A stretch of 64,000 bases of DNA from an uncultured Bacteroides sp. (GCF_963678425.1 NZ_OY782855.1:1426001-1490000), one strand, 5' to 3'. Counted from the stretch's first letter, positions 27,473-36,872 are shown. Translations and numbers: made by a program. Notes: generated by a model not told the origin, from the sequence alone.

Positions 27473-30223
27473 TTAAAATTTATATGTGTAAGTAAACGAC
27501 GGGATACATGGTAATATCGTTACTTTCTTAATTATTGGACGTGAATATACAATCTTACCATCGTTTATTTCTTTTGTACTCAAATATATATAAGAAGGGT
27601 TCATCGCATTATATACATTATATACACTGAAGTTCCAGGTTCTCATACCGTGCTTCGTTTTCTTATTAAAGTTAATGCCAATGTTCAGACATTGACTGTT
27701 TGGCAGGCGGTAGTTGTTGCGGCTACTTATGTATTTATCGGTATAAACATATGAGGCACCATGAAAAGAAACTGAATTTTGCATAATCCACCATTGGGTA
27801 TATCCAACATCTGTGGGACGAATAACCGACGTTTTTTCTTCAGCAATGGTAGCAACGTTTCCTGTTGAGAACGACCACGAAGCAAACACTTCCACTTTTT
27901 TCGTTAGTTTCTGATTCAAAGTGATGTTTACATTATGTCTTCGGTCATATTTATACGGGAAACGAATTCCATCATTAATTCCACCTTTTGAGAATTGCCT
28001 GTCACTTTTTGCCAATGTATAACCTATCCAGCCTGTTGTTTTACCAACTACTTTTTGTGCAAGAAATTCCAAACCAAAGGAACGACCTTTTCCCATTTCA
28101 ACTTTATTTTCCCATCCGCTTGATGACCCAGAAAAAGATGCACCATCTTTATATTCCAACACGTTAGTCATTGCTTTATAATAACCTTCCACAGAAAATT
28201 CCCAATCCTTTAATCCAGTGTAATATCCGCCAACAGAGTATTGATGAGATATCATCGGCTTTATCTTTTTGGTGGTTGGGACCCATAAATCAGTAGGTAA
28301 AGAAATATTTGAATTTGACAATAAATGAATGTATTGATTCATTTTAGTATACGAACCTTTCATTGCAAAACCTTCAGCTATCTGATAACGAAAAGATAAG
28401 CGCGGTTGAATTGAAAAATAGCTCTGATTTTGCACGTTAAAACAAGAAATATGCGCACCGGCATTTATTCTAAACCGATCAGTCAAATTAAAATTATCTT
28501 CTCCATAAACAGAAACTTCATGAGCGTAAACATTACTATTTGATGCACCATTATAAGTGGTATCATTTAATTGCTCATTATCTTGTTGATGAATTTTTGA
28601 CGTAATTACTTCAGGACAGAAATTGTGGAATAAATATCCAACTCCAAATTTCACATGATGCTTTGGCACAGGGTCATAATCAAAATCTATATTATATGTC
28701 CAGTCTCTTATTCCTGAATTATATTTTGCCTGATAATTGTATTCTGAATATTGATTATCGCGTTTTTCTTTCTCCAGGCTCTGCATGTTTAATTTGAAAT
28801 GGTAATCATTGTAAGCTATAGTAGTATTACTAAAAAGCTTGTTGCTAAAAATATAGTTCCATCGTCCGGATACTATTGTGCTACCCCAGTTAAAGTTAAC
28901 CAGATCTTTAGATCTTGTTTCAACAGAAACGCCATTTGAAGACTGTTCCTGAGAATTAGAAACATATTTCTCTGAACTATCATAATTATAGTGATATACA
29001 TCCCTGCCATTATAAGTACTTATGAACAAGCGACTTTTATCAGAAAACTTATGATTAATCTTAGCATTCACATCGTAGAAATAATATCCAAACTTATCTT
29101 CTTTATCGAGAAAAGGAGCAATCAGTAGATCTGCATAACTTCTTCGGGCTGAAATATTGAAAGAAGTCTTACCTTTAACGATAGGTCCTTCTAAATTGAT
29201 TTTTGCAGAAAGCAAACCAATGCTAAAACTCCCATGATATCGTTCCATATCTCCGTCATTAGTTCTCACATCTAGCACTGATGATAATCTTCCACCAAAA
29301 CGAGCCGGGAAACTGCTTTTGAACAGACTTACTTTTTTTACTGCCTCTGGAGTAAAGACAGAGAAGAATCCAAAAAGATGTTCCACATTATACATAGGTA
29401 CACCATCAAGCAAAATTAAATTCTGATCGGGGCCTCCTCCCCTAACATACATTCCAGCCGAACCATCCATGCCAGTCTGTACCCCTGGAAGAAGTTGTAT
29501 TGATTTTATCACATCGGCTTCACCGAGGATTGTCGGAGTGTTTTTTATATGTTGTAAAGGAACATCTATGGTCCCCATTTGCGTTGCATAAAGTCCAGTT
29601 TCGGTTTTATCAGACGTAATAGTGACTTCATGCAGAATATTGCTATTGTTAAGACTAACATTAATAACTGTATCTTTTCTCAAACGAATAAAACAATCTT
29701 GAGATTTATAGCCAATATATGAGAATTTCAAGGATATTTCTCCTTCAGGTAATGTTATACTAAAGAAACCGTAAGGATTAGTGGTAGTTCCTTGCTGGTG
29801 GCTATTTTCATATATATTTGCTCCAATCAGTGTCTCCCTGGAGTTACCGTCTGTGATATATCCGCTAATTGTACACTTTCGGCCAACTGGTTTAATATTC
29901 TTCTTAAGCAAAAGAATATGCTTTCCAGTAATTTTATAACCAATTGGTTCTTTTGCAAAAGCACGATTTAAAACATCCTGAAGTGAAAGATTATTTGCCT
30001 CAAAAGAAATCCTTTGATTGAGTTTAACTTCTTCACCATAAATAAATGAATATCCGGTAGATTTTTCCACACTTTTAATGAACTCTTCAAGAGTAAAATT
30101 TCTGAATGTATTTGTTACTCTGCTTCCTTGATTTTGTGCTTGCATTAACGACATGGAAAAGGCTATCATACATGCTAAAAGTAATCTTTTGGCATGCTGA
30201 CTTTTTAAAACATAGAAAATCAT
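27473..30223 (-). CDS. TonB-dependent receptor with STN signalling domain
   Basis: A 916-residue outer-membrane receptor. After a signal peptide (ending LMQAQ) comes an STN domain, about residues 38-105 (FTLEEFIKSVEKSTGYSFIY onward), which contacts a FecR-type anti-sigma factor. A carboxypeptidase-like regulatory domain follows at about 112-195 (SGYITDGNSRETLIGANIYE). The plug starts near ADVIKSIQLLPGVQTG, with MYVRGGGPDQNLILLDGVP, and a 22-strand barrel fills the rest, ending in FTYTYKF. The STN domain and the upstream FecR and sigma genes mark it as a transducing receptor that reports ligand uptake to its own sigma factor. The ligand is unknown; DUF4249 pairing argues against a standard SusCD glycan system. 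Confidence 0.93.
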   Translation of the reverse strand: MIFYVLKSQHAKRLLLACMIAFSMSLMQAQNQGSRVTNTFRNFTLEEFIKSVEKSTGYSFIYGEEVKLNQRISFEANNLSLQDVLNRAFAKEPIGYKITGKHILLLKKNIKPVGRKCTISGYITDGNSRETLIGANIYENSHQQGTTTNPYGFFSITLPEGEISLKFSYIGYKSQDCFIRLRKDTVINVSLNNSNILHEVTITSDKTETGLYATQMGTIDVPLQHIKNTPTILGEADVIKSIQLLPGVQTGMDGSAGMYVRGGGPDQNLILLDGVPMYNVEHLFGFFSVFTPEAVKKVSLFKSSFPARFGGRLSSVLDVRTNDGDMERYHGSFSIGLLSAKINLEGPIVKGKTSFNISARRSYADLLIAPFLDKEDKFGYYFYDVNAKINHKFSDKSRLFISTYNGRDVYHYNYDSSEKYVSNSQEQSSNGVSVETRSKDLVNFNWGSTIVSGRWNYIFSNKLFSNTTIAYNDYHFKLNMQSLEKEKRDNQYSEYNYQAKYNSGIRDWTYNIDFDYDPVPKHHVKFGVGYLFHNFCPEVITSKIHQQDNEQLNDTTYNGASNSNVYAHEVSVYGEDNFNLTDRFRINAGAHISCFNVQNQSYFSIQPRLSFRYQIAEGFAMKGSYTKMNQYIHLLSNSNISLPTDLWVPTTKKIKPMISHQYSVGGYYTGLKDWEFSVEGYYKAMTNVLEYKDGASFSGSSSGWENKVEMGKGRSFGLEFLAQKVVGKTTGWIGYTLAKSDRQFSKGGINDGIRFPYKYDRRHNVNITLNQKLTKKVEVFASWSFSTGNVATIAEEKTSVIRPTDVGYTQWWIMQNSVSFHGASYVYTDKYISSRNNYRLPNSQCLNIGINFNKKTKHGMRTWNFSVYNVYNAMNPSYIYLSTKEINDGKIVYSRPIIKKVTILPCIPSFTYTYKF

Positions 30224-30230
30224 GTTAGTT

Positions 30231-31124
30231 TTATTTTAATTGTATCTTAATTTTGTTATCAACTTTCTGATAGGAGAAATTACCTGTTGATTTAAGCAAA
30301 TCCAATATTTCATATAGGTTCTCTTGGTTATCAAACCGCGCAGTAAACTTATGATTTCTTAAAGATGCATTGTCAATTTCTATTTTAACATTAAACTTAT
30401 GAGACAGAGTTAATGCTATTTCTTGCATTGAAACAGAGTTAAACAATAGAATTCCCTGACTCCATACAATATCTTTTTCTGCATCAACCTTCTTCAGATG
30501 GGTAAAAGTGGCCGACAGTTTATTGTAAATTGCAGTTTCGTTTGGTTTCAGTATTAATCTGCGGTTTTGTTTCTTATTGCTAACCGCCACAGAACCTTCT
30601 AATAATGTGGTTGTAACACTTGGATCATCTTTATAAGCTTCAACATTGAAATGAGTACCTAAAACTTGTATGTTTACTGATTGAGTTTCTACAATAAAGG
30701 GCTTTGCCGGATTCTTTGTTACCTCAAAATAGGCTTCTCCTGAAAGTTTTACATCACGTATTTTCTCCTTAAATCTTTCGGGAAACTGAATAGATGAATA
30801 TCTGTCTAATACTACTTGCGTTCCATCGGGCAATTTTATCTTCTTTATTTCCGCAAGTGTACTTATTGTTTTTATTGATACAGACTGAGTGTTGTAGTAA
30901 AACATCCACGAGAAGCCTAAAATAAGAATAATTGCAGCTGCTGCTGAAATGTATTGATAAGGACGAAGTCTGTATTTTGCAGGATGAAGTTTCTTTTGTA
31001 ACGTATTGAAACTTTTATCGGCAGTAAAACTCCCCTGAGGAGAGTGAGTTGAAGAGACGAATTTATTTAAAAGCTCGTTAACTTCGTTATCGGATTTTGG
31101 CAATTGATTCATATTGTCCTTCAT
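30231..31124 (-). CDS. FecR-family anti-sigma factor
   Basis: A 297-residue inner-membrane protein. An N-terminal cytoplasmic stretch of about 85 residues, likely to hold the sigma factor, leads to one membrane span (YISAAAAIILILGFSWMFYY). The periplasmic FecR domain follows with the typical IKLPDGTQVVLDRYSSIQFP and VKLSGEAYFEVTKNPAKPFI. A DUF4974 domain ends the protein (SVSMQEIALTLSHKFNVKIE onward) and would meet the STN domain of the receptor. It lies between the sigma and receptor genes, eight bases from the latter. Confidence 0.93.
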   Translation of the reverse strand: MKDNMNQLPKSDNEVNELLNKFVSSTHSPQGSFTADKSFNTLQKKLHPAKYRLRPYQYISAAAAIILILGFSWMFYYNTQSVSIKTISTLAEIKKIKLPDGTQVVLDRYSSIQFPERFKEKIRDVKLSGEAYFEVTKNPAKPFIVETQSVNIQVLGTHFNVEAYKDDPSVTTTLLEGSVAVSNKKQNRRLILKPNETAIYNKLSATFTHLKKVDAEKDIVWSQGILLFNSVSMQEIALTLSHKFNVKIEIDNASLRNHKFTARFDNQENLYEILDLLKSTGNFSYQKVDNKIKIQLK

Positions 31125-31201
31125 TCTTTTTTGCTTTTATATTGCTTATCGTTCAATAATAAGCGCTTCAAGAATAAAGACAGCTAAAATCTAAAATCTC
31201 C

Positions 31202-31768
31202 CTATTGTGAATCTAAAAAAAATGCATTTATTTTTTCCTTTAATTTTAAAACAGCCTTTTGTAGTTGGGCATCAACAGTTTTTGGGCTGATATTAAACAG
31301 CTCTGCCACTTGTGCATAACTTTTTTTCTCTTCGCGAACAAGGAGAAAAATCTCACGACATTTTTCAGGAAGAGCATCTACAGCATTGATGTAACATTGA
31401 AACAATTCCTCATCTATCAATTGCTCCTCAGGTGAAGAAATAGAAGAAACCGGCTCTGCTATAGAGTCTAATGTACTTGTACTTGTACTTCTTCTGCCCT
31501 CTTTCTCAAGGAAGTTTACTGAGGCATTTTTGATCAGGATAAAGGAATAATTAGAGAAGTTTCTAACATCGTTGAGCGTTGAACGATTATTCCATATATT
31601 GAAAAATACATCAAGCACGACCTCTTGAGCCCATTCATCTTTTTGTAGGTAATAGAAAGCTATACGAAAAAAGCGGTTGTAACATTGATCATACAATTCT
31701 CTAAAAGCAGAATCAGAATTCCTTTTTCTTATTTCTGTTAGCAATTCGTCTACAGTTCTGTTCTTCAT
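31202..31768 (-). CDS. ECF sigma factor of the FecR/TonB signalling locus
   Basis: A 188-residue sigma-70 protein with region 2 (SAFRELYDQCYNRFFRIAFY to VVLDVFFNIWNNR) and region 4 (LPEKCREIFLLVREEKKSYA, VAELFNISPKTVDAQLQKAV). It belongs to the Bacteroidales-expanded ECF group that is encoded next to FecR. It is the first gene of a five-gene minus-strand operon and should activate the operon when the receptor signals. A TACTTTTA box about 30 bases upstream is a one-mismatch -7 element. Confidence 0.92.
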   Translation of the reverse strand: MKNRTVDELLTEIRKRNSDSAFRELYDQCYNRFFRIAFYYLQKDEWAQEVVLDVFFNIWNNRSTLNDVRNFSNYSFILIKNASVNFLEKEGRRSTSTSTLDSIAEPVSSISSPEEQLIDEELFQCYINAVDALPEKCREIFLLVREEKKSYAQVAELFNISPKTVDAQLQKAVLKLKEKINAFFLDSQ

Positions 31769-31854
31769 TACTAATACGTAAATCTGTATTTTTTAATTAT
31801 AAAAGTAAGCTTATAGATGTATATTCTGTAGCTTCGGGTTCGAAAATGGCATAA

Positions 31855-31884
31855 AAAATGGTTCAGTTATAACTAAACCATTTT
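31855..31884 (-). terminator. Hairpin after the nucleoside permease gene
   Basis: AAAATGGTT (31855-31863) and AACCATTTT (31876-31884) form the outer stem, and the bases between are themselves nearly palindromic (AGTTATAACT). It lies 44 bases beyond the permease stop on the minus strand and before the sigma factor promoter, so it separates the two units. Confidence 0.7.
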
Positions 31885-31928
31885 ATGTTCTATATTTGCT
31901 TTAAGATCTCAAAAGACCAAACAATCAT

Positions 31929-33191
31929 TTAGTGTTTTACCATTTTGTTACCATTCTTGTATTTGAATACAATAGAAAAAAGAACGCCAATAATCAATGC
32001 ATATGCTGAGAAGATGAACCAGATAGAAGGCCAGTCGCGACTTACTAACTGAGTTTGCCCAGCAACAGTCTGATATTTAGAGAACCTGTCAACTACTGCC
32101 CCACTTGCGTAACCTCCCATAATTGAGCCTAAGCCATTAGTCATCATGAAGAATAATCCTTGAGCACTGGCTCTTGTCTGTGGAAGAGTTTCCATTTCCA
32201 CAAAAAGAGAACCGGAAATATTGAAAAAATCAAAAGCCATACCATAAACAATCATAGAAAGAACAAGCAAAGGTAAACCACTTCCGGGGTTTCCTATTCC
32301 AAAAAGTCCAAAACGAAGCACCCATGCAGTCATACTAATCAGCATAACCTGCTTAATGCCAAAGCGACGCAAAAAGAAAGGTATTGCAAGAATAAATAGT
32401 GTTTCAGACATCTGTGAGATTGAGAGTAGAATCACTGAATGCGTTACTCCAAAAGAGTTTGCATATTCAGGTATGCTTTTAAAACTACTTAGAAAAAGAT
32501 CACCATACGAATTTGTTATCTGAAGAGCTGCTCCCAAAAGCATAGAAAACAAAAAGAAAATAGCCATCGTTTTTTTCTTGAAGAGAACCAGCGCATCAAG
32601 TCCGAAAGAGGAAAGCAAAGTTTTGCTCTCAGTCTTTGCCGGTGGACATTTAGGCAAACTAAAAGAATAAAGTCCTAAAATCAATGCAGCTACGGAACCA
32701 ACACAAAGTTGTGCACACGAATGCTTAAATCCGGTTAGATCAACTGCCCACATCGCACAAATAAAGCCAACAGTTCCCCACACCCTGATTGGCGGAAAGT
32801 CTTTCACTATATCAAAATTATGCCTTTCCAAAGCATTGTATGAAACGGTGTTAGTCAGTGAAAGCGTAGGCATATACACTAACAAATTAAGAAGCATAGC
32901 CCAATACATCTGATCGTAACTTGTTACCGTAGATGCGTAAAACAAGCAAACAGCACCCAATAAATGACAAATACCTAATAAACGTTCTGCGTTAACCCAC
33001 TTGTCGGCAATTATACCTATTAATCCGGGCATAATTAAAGAAGCAATCCCCATAGTTGCAAAGATTGCTCCAATTTGTCCGCCTTCAAAGTGCAGATTAC
33101 CACCCATATATCCTCCTAAAGAAATCAGCCAGGCTCCCCACACAAAAAATTGCAGGAAGTTCATAATAATCAAACGGTATTTTACGCTCAT
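31929..33191 (-). CDS. Nucleoside permease, NupG/XapB type (MFS)
   Basis: A 420-residue, 12-helix transporter of the nucleoside:proton symporter branch of the major facilitator superfamily. It starts MSVKYRLIIMNFLQFFVWGA and shows WLISLGGYM, IGAIFATMGIASLIMPGLIG and IIADKWVNAERLL, which match NupG. PPIRVWGTVGFI and IYGMAFDFFNISGSLFVE in the second half are also typical. Bacteroidales have several copies, often placed near sugar or nucleoside salvage genes; here it stands alone. Specificity cannot be read from the sequence. Confidence 0.9.
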   Translation of the reverse strand: MSVKYRLIIMNFLQFFVWGAWLISLGGYMGGNLHFEGGQIGAIFATMGIASLIMPGLIGIIADKWVNAERLLGICHLLGAVCLFYASTVTSYDQMYWAMLLNLLVYMPTLSLTNTVSYNALERHNFDIVKDFPPIRVWGTVGFICAMWAVDLTGFKHSCAQLCVGSVAALILGLYSFSLPKCPPAKTESKTLLSSFGLDALVLFKKKTMAIFFLFSMLLGAALQITNSYGDLFLSSFKSIPEYANSFGVTHSVILLSISQMSETLFILAIPFFLRRFGIKQVMLISMTAWVLRFGLFGIGNPGSGLPLLVLSMIVYGMAFDFFNISGSLFVEMETLPQTRASAQGLFFMMTNGLGSIMGGYASGAVVDRFSKYQTVAGQTQLVSRDWPSIWFIFSAYALIIGVLFSIVFKYKNGNKMVKH

Positions 33192-33243
33192 TTTAAACTC
33201 TTATTATATTTATATATTTTATGCATATTATTTCATATCTTGG

Positions 33244-33251
33244 CAAATATA
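33244..33251 (-). promoter_or_regulatory. -7 box for the nucleoside permease gene
   Basis: On the minus strand the bases read TATATTTG, an exact TAnnTTTG. A -33 TTTG is not clear. The leader would be about 45-50 bases and very AT-rich. Confidence 0.55.
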
Positions 33252-33350
33252 AATATATTTTTCGAGAAAAATGAACACATTCTGAATTCTTAAAAGAATC
33301 TTTTTTCAATTAAGACTAAGATAATACTTCTTTATAAACAAATAAATGAG

Positions 33351-33680
33351 TTAAGCACCTTTTATCATTGTCAAAAGCATCTTAAATTTTTCTGTTGCAA
33401 ATAAAGCATGAGTAATATTTGCAGGCATAATAATAGTCTCCCCACACTTTAAATTAATAGGATTACCACCAATAGTTATAACTACTGCTCCATCAAGAAC
33501 CTGAACCATTGCATCAAAAGGTGCAGTATGTTCACTTAACCCTTGCCCTTTATCGAAAGAAAATAAGGTTACATTACCAGCTTCATTCTTCAGAACCTGT
33601 TTACTTACAATTCCACCTTCTGAATAATCTATCAGTTTCTCAAAATTAAGGACTGTTCCTTTTTTAAATAATTCTTCCAT
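33351..33680 (-). CDS. Small cupin-domain protein
   Basis: A 109-residue single cupin. GLSEHTAPFDAMVQVLDGAV is a cupin motif 1 (G-x-x-x-H with an acidic ligand) and LKCGETIIMPANITHALFAT is motif 2 (P-x-x-x-x-H). The frame can be extended by 22 codons, but MEELFKKGTVLNFEKLIDYS at 33680 is the natural start. A sequence like this (KGTVLNFEKLIDYSEGGIVS) is common in short Bacteroidetes/Firmicutes cupins of unknown function. It is isolated and divergent from the LiaF-like gene. Confidence 0.85.
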   Translation of the reverse strand: MEELFKKGTVLNFEKLIDYSEGGIVSKQVLKNEAGNVTLFSFDKGQGLSEHTAPFDAMVQVLDGAVVITIGGNPINLKCGETIIMPANITHALFATEKFKMLLTMIKGA

Positions 33681-33877
33681 ACCATATATTATTATATTAT
33701 TAGATATGACAAAGTAACACATTATAGAAAGAATAAGTTGTCTCATTTGTTACAACTGAGAGAATTAATATAAAGTTTAGTATATTAGAGACTTAATTTA
33801 ACAACCTACTATATTCATTCATCGGGTAAAATCATTCTTTTATCGATTTATCCTTGCAAATAGAGTGTTAACAACCT

Positions 33878-33885
33878 TATCTTTG
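33878..33885 (+). promoter_or_regulatory. -7 box for the LiaF-LytTR pair
   Basis: TATCTTTG matches TAnnTTTG exactly. CTTGC at 33853-33857, about 20 bases upstream, may serve as a weak -33 element. The leader is about 17 bases. Confidence 0.6.
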
Positions 33886-33907
33886 TCACAAACTAAAAAG
33901 AACGATT

Positions 33908-34705
33908 ATGAAAATTCAAAGACAAAATTATCGCAGCAGACACATCACTAATACTTTTGTATTCGCATTATTATTGATTATTGCAGGAATTGCTTTTCTG
34001 GGGTTCAATCTAGGCTATATTCCTATGCCTTATAAAAATGTTATCTTTTCATGGCCAATGCTTATTATCGCCTGGGGCATACTATCAATTAGTAAAAGTC
34101 ATTTTTGGAATGGAAGCATTCTACTTATTATTGGAGGGTTCTTTATTATCCCTAACATTGCGACAGTCTGTCCCGGACTTCTAAATGTAGACGGTGCCAA
34201 CTTCACTCATCTATACTGGCCAATCTTACTCATTGCAGGAGGCATTTTATTTCTGATTAAGAGGCTGATCCCTGGTTCTCACAAACATTGCTATGAAAAG
34301 CACTTCGAATATACTAAATACAAAGATGTTGAAGATTTTAAATTGAACAAAAAACATTTTAAGGAAGAAAAAGGATATTTCAATAAGCAAAGTGTATTTT
34401 CAAGTGGAAAACACATTGTACTTGATCCTGAATTCAAAGGAGGAGAAATTAATACCGTACTTGGGGACACTACATTAGATTTAAGAAAAACAAATTTGCC
34501 CGAAGGAGATACATTTTTAGAGATAAACACAGTATTAGGGAGCGTTGCAGTATTTGTACCAATAAATTGGGAAGTTAAAATAAATATGGAATCTGTACTG
34601 TACAATTTTGAAGATAAACGTTTTGAAACAGGAAATACCGGAGGCACAAAGAGATTAGTTATTATTGGAAGTGGGGTTTTAGGTAGCGGTGAGTTAAGAA
34701 ACTAA
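33908..34705 (+). CDS. LiaF-like membrane protein (DUF5668 / cell-wall-active antibiotic response domain)
   Basis: A 265-residue protein with four membrane helices in the first 120 residues: FVFALLLIIAGIAFLGFNLG, SWPMLIIAWGILSI, SILLIIGGFFIIP and YWPILLIAGGILFLI. These are the LiaI/LiaF N-terminal pattern. A His/Lys-rich linker (GSHKHCYEKHFEYTKYKDVE) leads to a C-terminal beta-helical domain like LiaF (FKGGEINTVLGDTTLDLRKT, INTVLGSVAVFVPINWEVKI). In Firmicutes LiaF represses a cell-envelope stress kinase. In Bacteroidetes such proteins are usually beside a LytTR regulator, as here 13 bases downstream, but the pathway is not worked out. Confidence 0.87.
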   Translation: MKIQRQNYRSRHITNTFVFALLLIIAGIAFLGFNLGYIPMPYKNVIFSWPMLIIAWGILSISKSHFWNGSILLIIGGFFIIPNIATVCPGLLNVDGANFTHLYWPILLIAGGILFLIKRLIPGSHKHCYEKHFEYTKYKDVEDFKLNKKHFKEEKGYFNKQSVFSSGKHIVLDPEFKGGEINTVLGDTTLDLRKTNLPEGDTFLEINTVLGSVAVFVPINWEVKINMESVLYNFEDKRFETGNTGGTKRLVIIGSGVLGSGELRN

Positions 34706-34718
34706 TAAATGAAAATAC

Positions 34719-35579
34719 ATGTACTCATTTCAGACAATTATTAAAGCGGTATCATACATTTCTATATGGGGAGGTCTCGTAATAATTCACGTTTTAACGA
34801 TGATGCCGCTTATTCATATTTCCATTGAATTACTAATTCTTGACGGATTTGTCTTTTCATCCTTACTTATTATTATCGGATTGGCATACAAAATATTAAT
34901 AAAAAGCAAAAGTCCGGATTTGGTTATTTACCCTCAAACCAGTTATAATTATATCAGCTTAGGATTATTCTTTATTATCTTATGGCTTGGAAGTGGATTA
35001 TTTATTATGAACATTATTTTGACTCACAACAATTTCAATTTACTAGCGCCAACAATCCCGGTAAGAATTCTGGTTGGATTACTGATATATACCATTGCTG
35101 CTGTATATGATTATTTCAGTTCTCATAAAGAAATTGAAGAGGAAAATATCGATTGTACTGATGATTGTAAAGAAGTATGCGAAGAAGTATGCATAGAAGC
35201 AAATAAAGAGGGCCTTTTACCAGAAGATAATTCATCAACGAATAGTGAACTATTAGAACACATCGCAGTAAAATACGGACAAAAAATTCAGGTTATATTG
35301 ATTCCGGACATATTCTACCTTCAATCAGATGGAGATTATGTTATAATTTTCACAGAAAAAGGTAAATATATCAAAGAACAGACAATGAAATTCTTCGAGG
35401 AACATTTGCCTAGAACAAAGTTTGTACGTATTCACCGTTCGTGTATAGTAAACATCGAAATGATATCGCGCATAGAATTATATAAAAAGCAGCAACAAAT
35501 GCTAACTCTGAAAAACGGGCATCAAATTAAAGCAAGTACCAATGGGTACAAAGCTCTCAAATCAGTTCTTCAACTATAA
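34719..35579 (+). CDS. Membrane-bound LytTR transcription regulator with a C-x3-C-x3-C-x3-C linker
   Basis: A 286-residue one-component regulator. Four hydrophobic segments fill residues 8-135. An acidic linker of about 45 residues follows, and a LytTR DNA-binding domain occupies roughly 185-286 (IPDIFYLQSDGDYVIIFTEK, FVRIHRSCIVNIEMISRIEL). The linker holds four cysteines at 146, 150, 154 and 158, each four residues apart, among Asp and Glu residues. On a helix they would lie along one face, so metal binding, an iron-sulfur site or redox control is conceivable. No receiver domain is present, so signalling must come from the membrane part, the linker, or the LiaF-like partner encoded upstream. 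Confidence 0.88.
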   Translation: MYSFQTIIKAVSYISIWGGLVIIHVLTMMPLIHISIELLILDGFVFSSLLIIIGLAYKILIKSKSPDLVIYPQTSYNYISLGLFFIILWLGSGLFIMNIILTHNNFNLLAPTIPVRILVGLLIYTIAAVYDYFSSHKEIEEENIDCTDDCKEVCEEVCIEANKEGLLPEDNSSTNSELLEHIAVKYGQKIQVILIPDIFYLQSDGDYVIIFTEKGKYIKEQTMKFFEEHLPRTKFVRIHRSCIVNIEMISRIELYKKQQQMLTLKNGHQIKASTNGYKALKSVLQL

Positions 35580-35726
35580 TATTTCGGCTTATAAAACATC
35601 TCAAACAATCCTCAGTATTAGATCATCTGAGTTCAAGAAACAGAATAATCACTTAAAATTAAATCTAGAAAAACTTATTAATTCTAAATTTGTTTATTAT
35701 AAATATAAAATATTGATAAAAAATGT

Positions 35727-35757
35727 TTTGATATATAAATAATAAATCCTATTTTTG
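35727..35757 (+). promoter_or_regulatory. Full promoter for the BadF-type kinase gene
   Basis: TTTG at 35727-35730 and TATTTTTG at 35750-35757 are 19 bases apart. The leader to the ATG at 35874 would be about 110 bases. A second -7-like box, TAAATTTG, lies at 35685-35692. The rest of the 294-base gap is AT-rich, and no gene is seen in it. Confidence 0.7.
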
Positions 35758-35873
35758 TTTCACTGATTACTTTTTCAGTAATAGGCTCACTACATATACA
35801 TATATTCCTACAAAAGGGATGAATTAATTGTATTAATCTTATTGTCTACTAATTTATAAAATAGGAAATTAAG

Positions 35874-36719
35874 ATGATATTAATAGCAGAAAGTGGATCC
35901 ACAAGAACTGAGTGGGCAATTATTGAGGGCAATTATGTAATAGGGCACGAGTTTACCGGAGGGATAAACCCGTTTTTCCAGACAAGAAGGGAGATTAGCC
36001 ACTCTGTCCGTTTGGGATTGCCTAAACTATTCTTTAAAAAACGTTATGATCAGGTTTACTTTTACGGCGCCGGTTGCACTACTGACGATCGCAAAGAAAT
36101 CATTAAAGCATCATTAGTTGCACAGTTTAAATCTCCTATTCAGGTAGAAAGTGATTTATTAGCTGCAGCCCGTGGATTATTTAAAAAAGAAGCAGGAATT
36201 GCCTGTATCTTAGGGACTGGTTCTAACTCTTGCTTTTATGACGGGGAAAAAATAATAAAGAATGTACGCTCATTGGGATATATTCTTGGAGATGAAGGCA
36301 GTGGTGCCATAATGGGAAGAATGTTCCTGGCCGATTGTTTAAAAGAACTTGCTCCAAAAGAGATTATAGAAGATTTTTACAATAAATTTCATATCACATC
36401 AGAAAGTGCACTTGATTCTGTCTATAGTGACTCTTTTCCTAACCGTTTTTTATCTGATATTTCTTTTTTCCTGAGCAGCCATTTAGACAATAGTTATGTA
36501 TACAATCTGATATATTCCAATATACGGAGCTTTTTTATTAGAAACATCTGCCAATATAATTATAAAAATTACCCTATACGTTTTGTAGGGTCTGTAGCTT
36601 ATCTTTATGCTGATATATTGAAAGAAGTTGCCAAAGAACTTAATATAGAAATATCCAGTATTGCTGAAACTTCCATGAAAGGTCTGGTCGATTATCACTC
36701 CCAGACATATATTCTTTGA
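35874..36719 (+). CDS. BadF/BcrA-type ATPase, probable N-acetylglucosamine-like sugar kinase
   Basis: A 281-residue member of the ASKHA fold. AESGSTRTEWAII is the phosphate-1 loop, GAGCTTDD and ILGTGSNSCFYDG the phosphate-2 and adenosine regions, and LGDEGSGAIMGRMF the signature shared with eukaryotic N-acetylglucosamine kinase and BadF-type activators. Bacteroidetes proteins of this length are usually annotated as GlcNAc kinase-like. The Cys pair that binds the iron-sulfur cluster in true BadF/HgdC activators is absent, which favours a sugar kinase. It is a single gene with its own promoter and a hairpin about 150 bases downstream. Confidence 0.85.
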   Translation: MILIAESGSTRTEWAIIEGNYVIGHEFTGGINPFFQTRREISHSVRLGLPKLFFKKRYDQVYFYGAGCTTDDRKEIIKASLVAQFKSPIQVESDLLAAARGLFKKEAGIACILGTGSNSCFYDGEKIIKNVRSLGYILGDEGSGAIMGRMFLADCLKELAPKEIIEDFYNKFHITSESALDSVYSDSFPNRFLSDISFFLSSHLDNSYVYNLIYSNIRSFFIRNICQYNYKNYPIRFVGSVAYLYADILKEVAKELNIEISSIAETSMKGLVDYHSQTYIL

Positions 36720-36872
36720 ATTATTCGATCCAAACAAATAGATAGTAATATAAATAAACGATCAATTTTAGCCTTCCTTTTTTAAAATTAAATTGGATAT
36801 ATCTGTAAACCACATACAAAGAGTTTATATAAATTCGATATTCGAACTGAACCATAAATCGTAACGGAGCAA

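Noticed and set aside
35542..35742. A 66-codon plus-strand frame overlapping the end of the LytTR gene
   Set aside because: It lies partly inside the LytTR gene in another frame, is Asn/Lys/Ile-rich as expected for AT-rich spacer, and has no family features.
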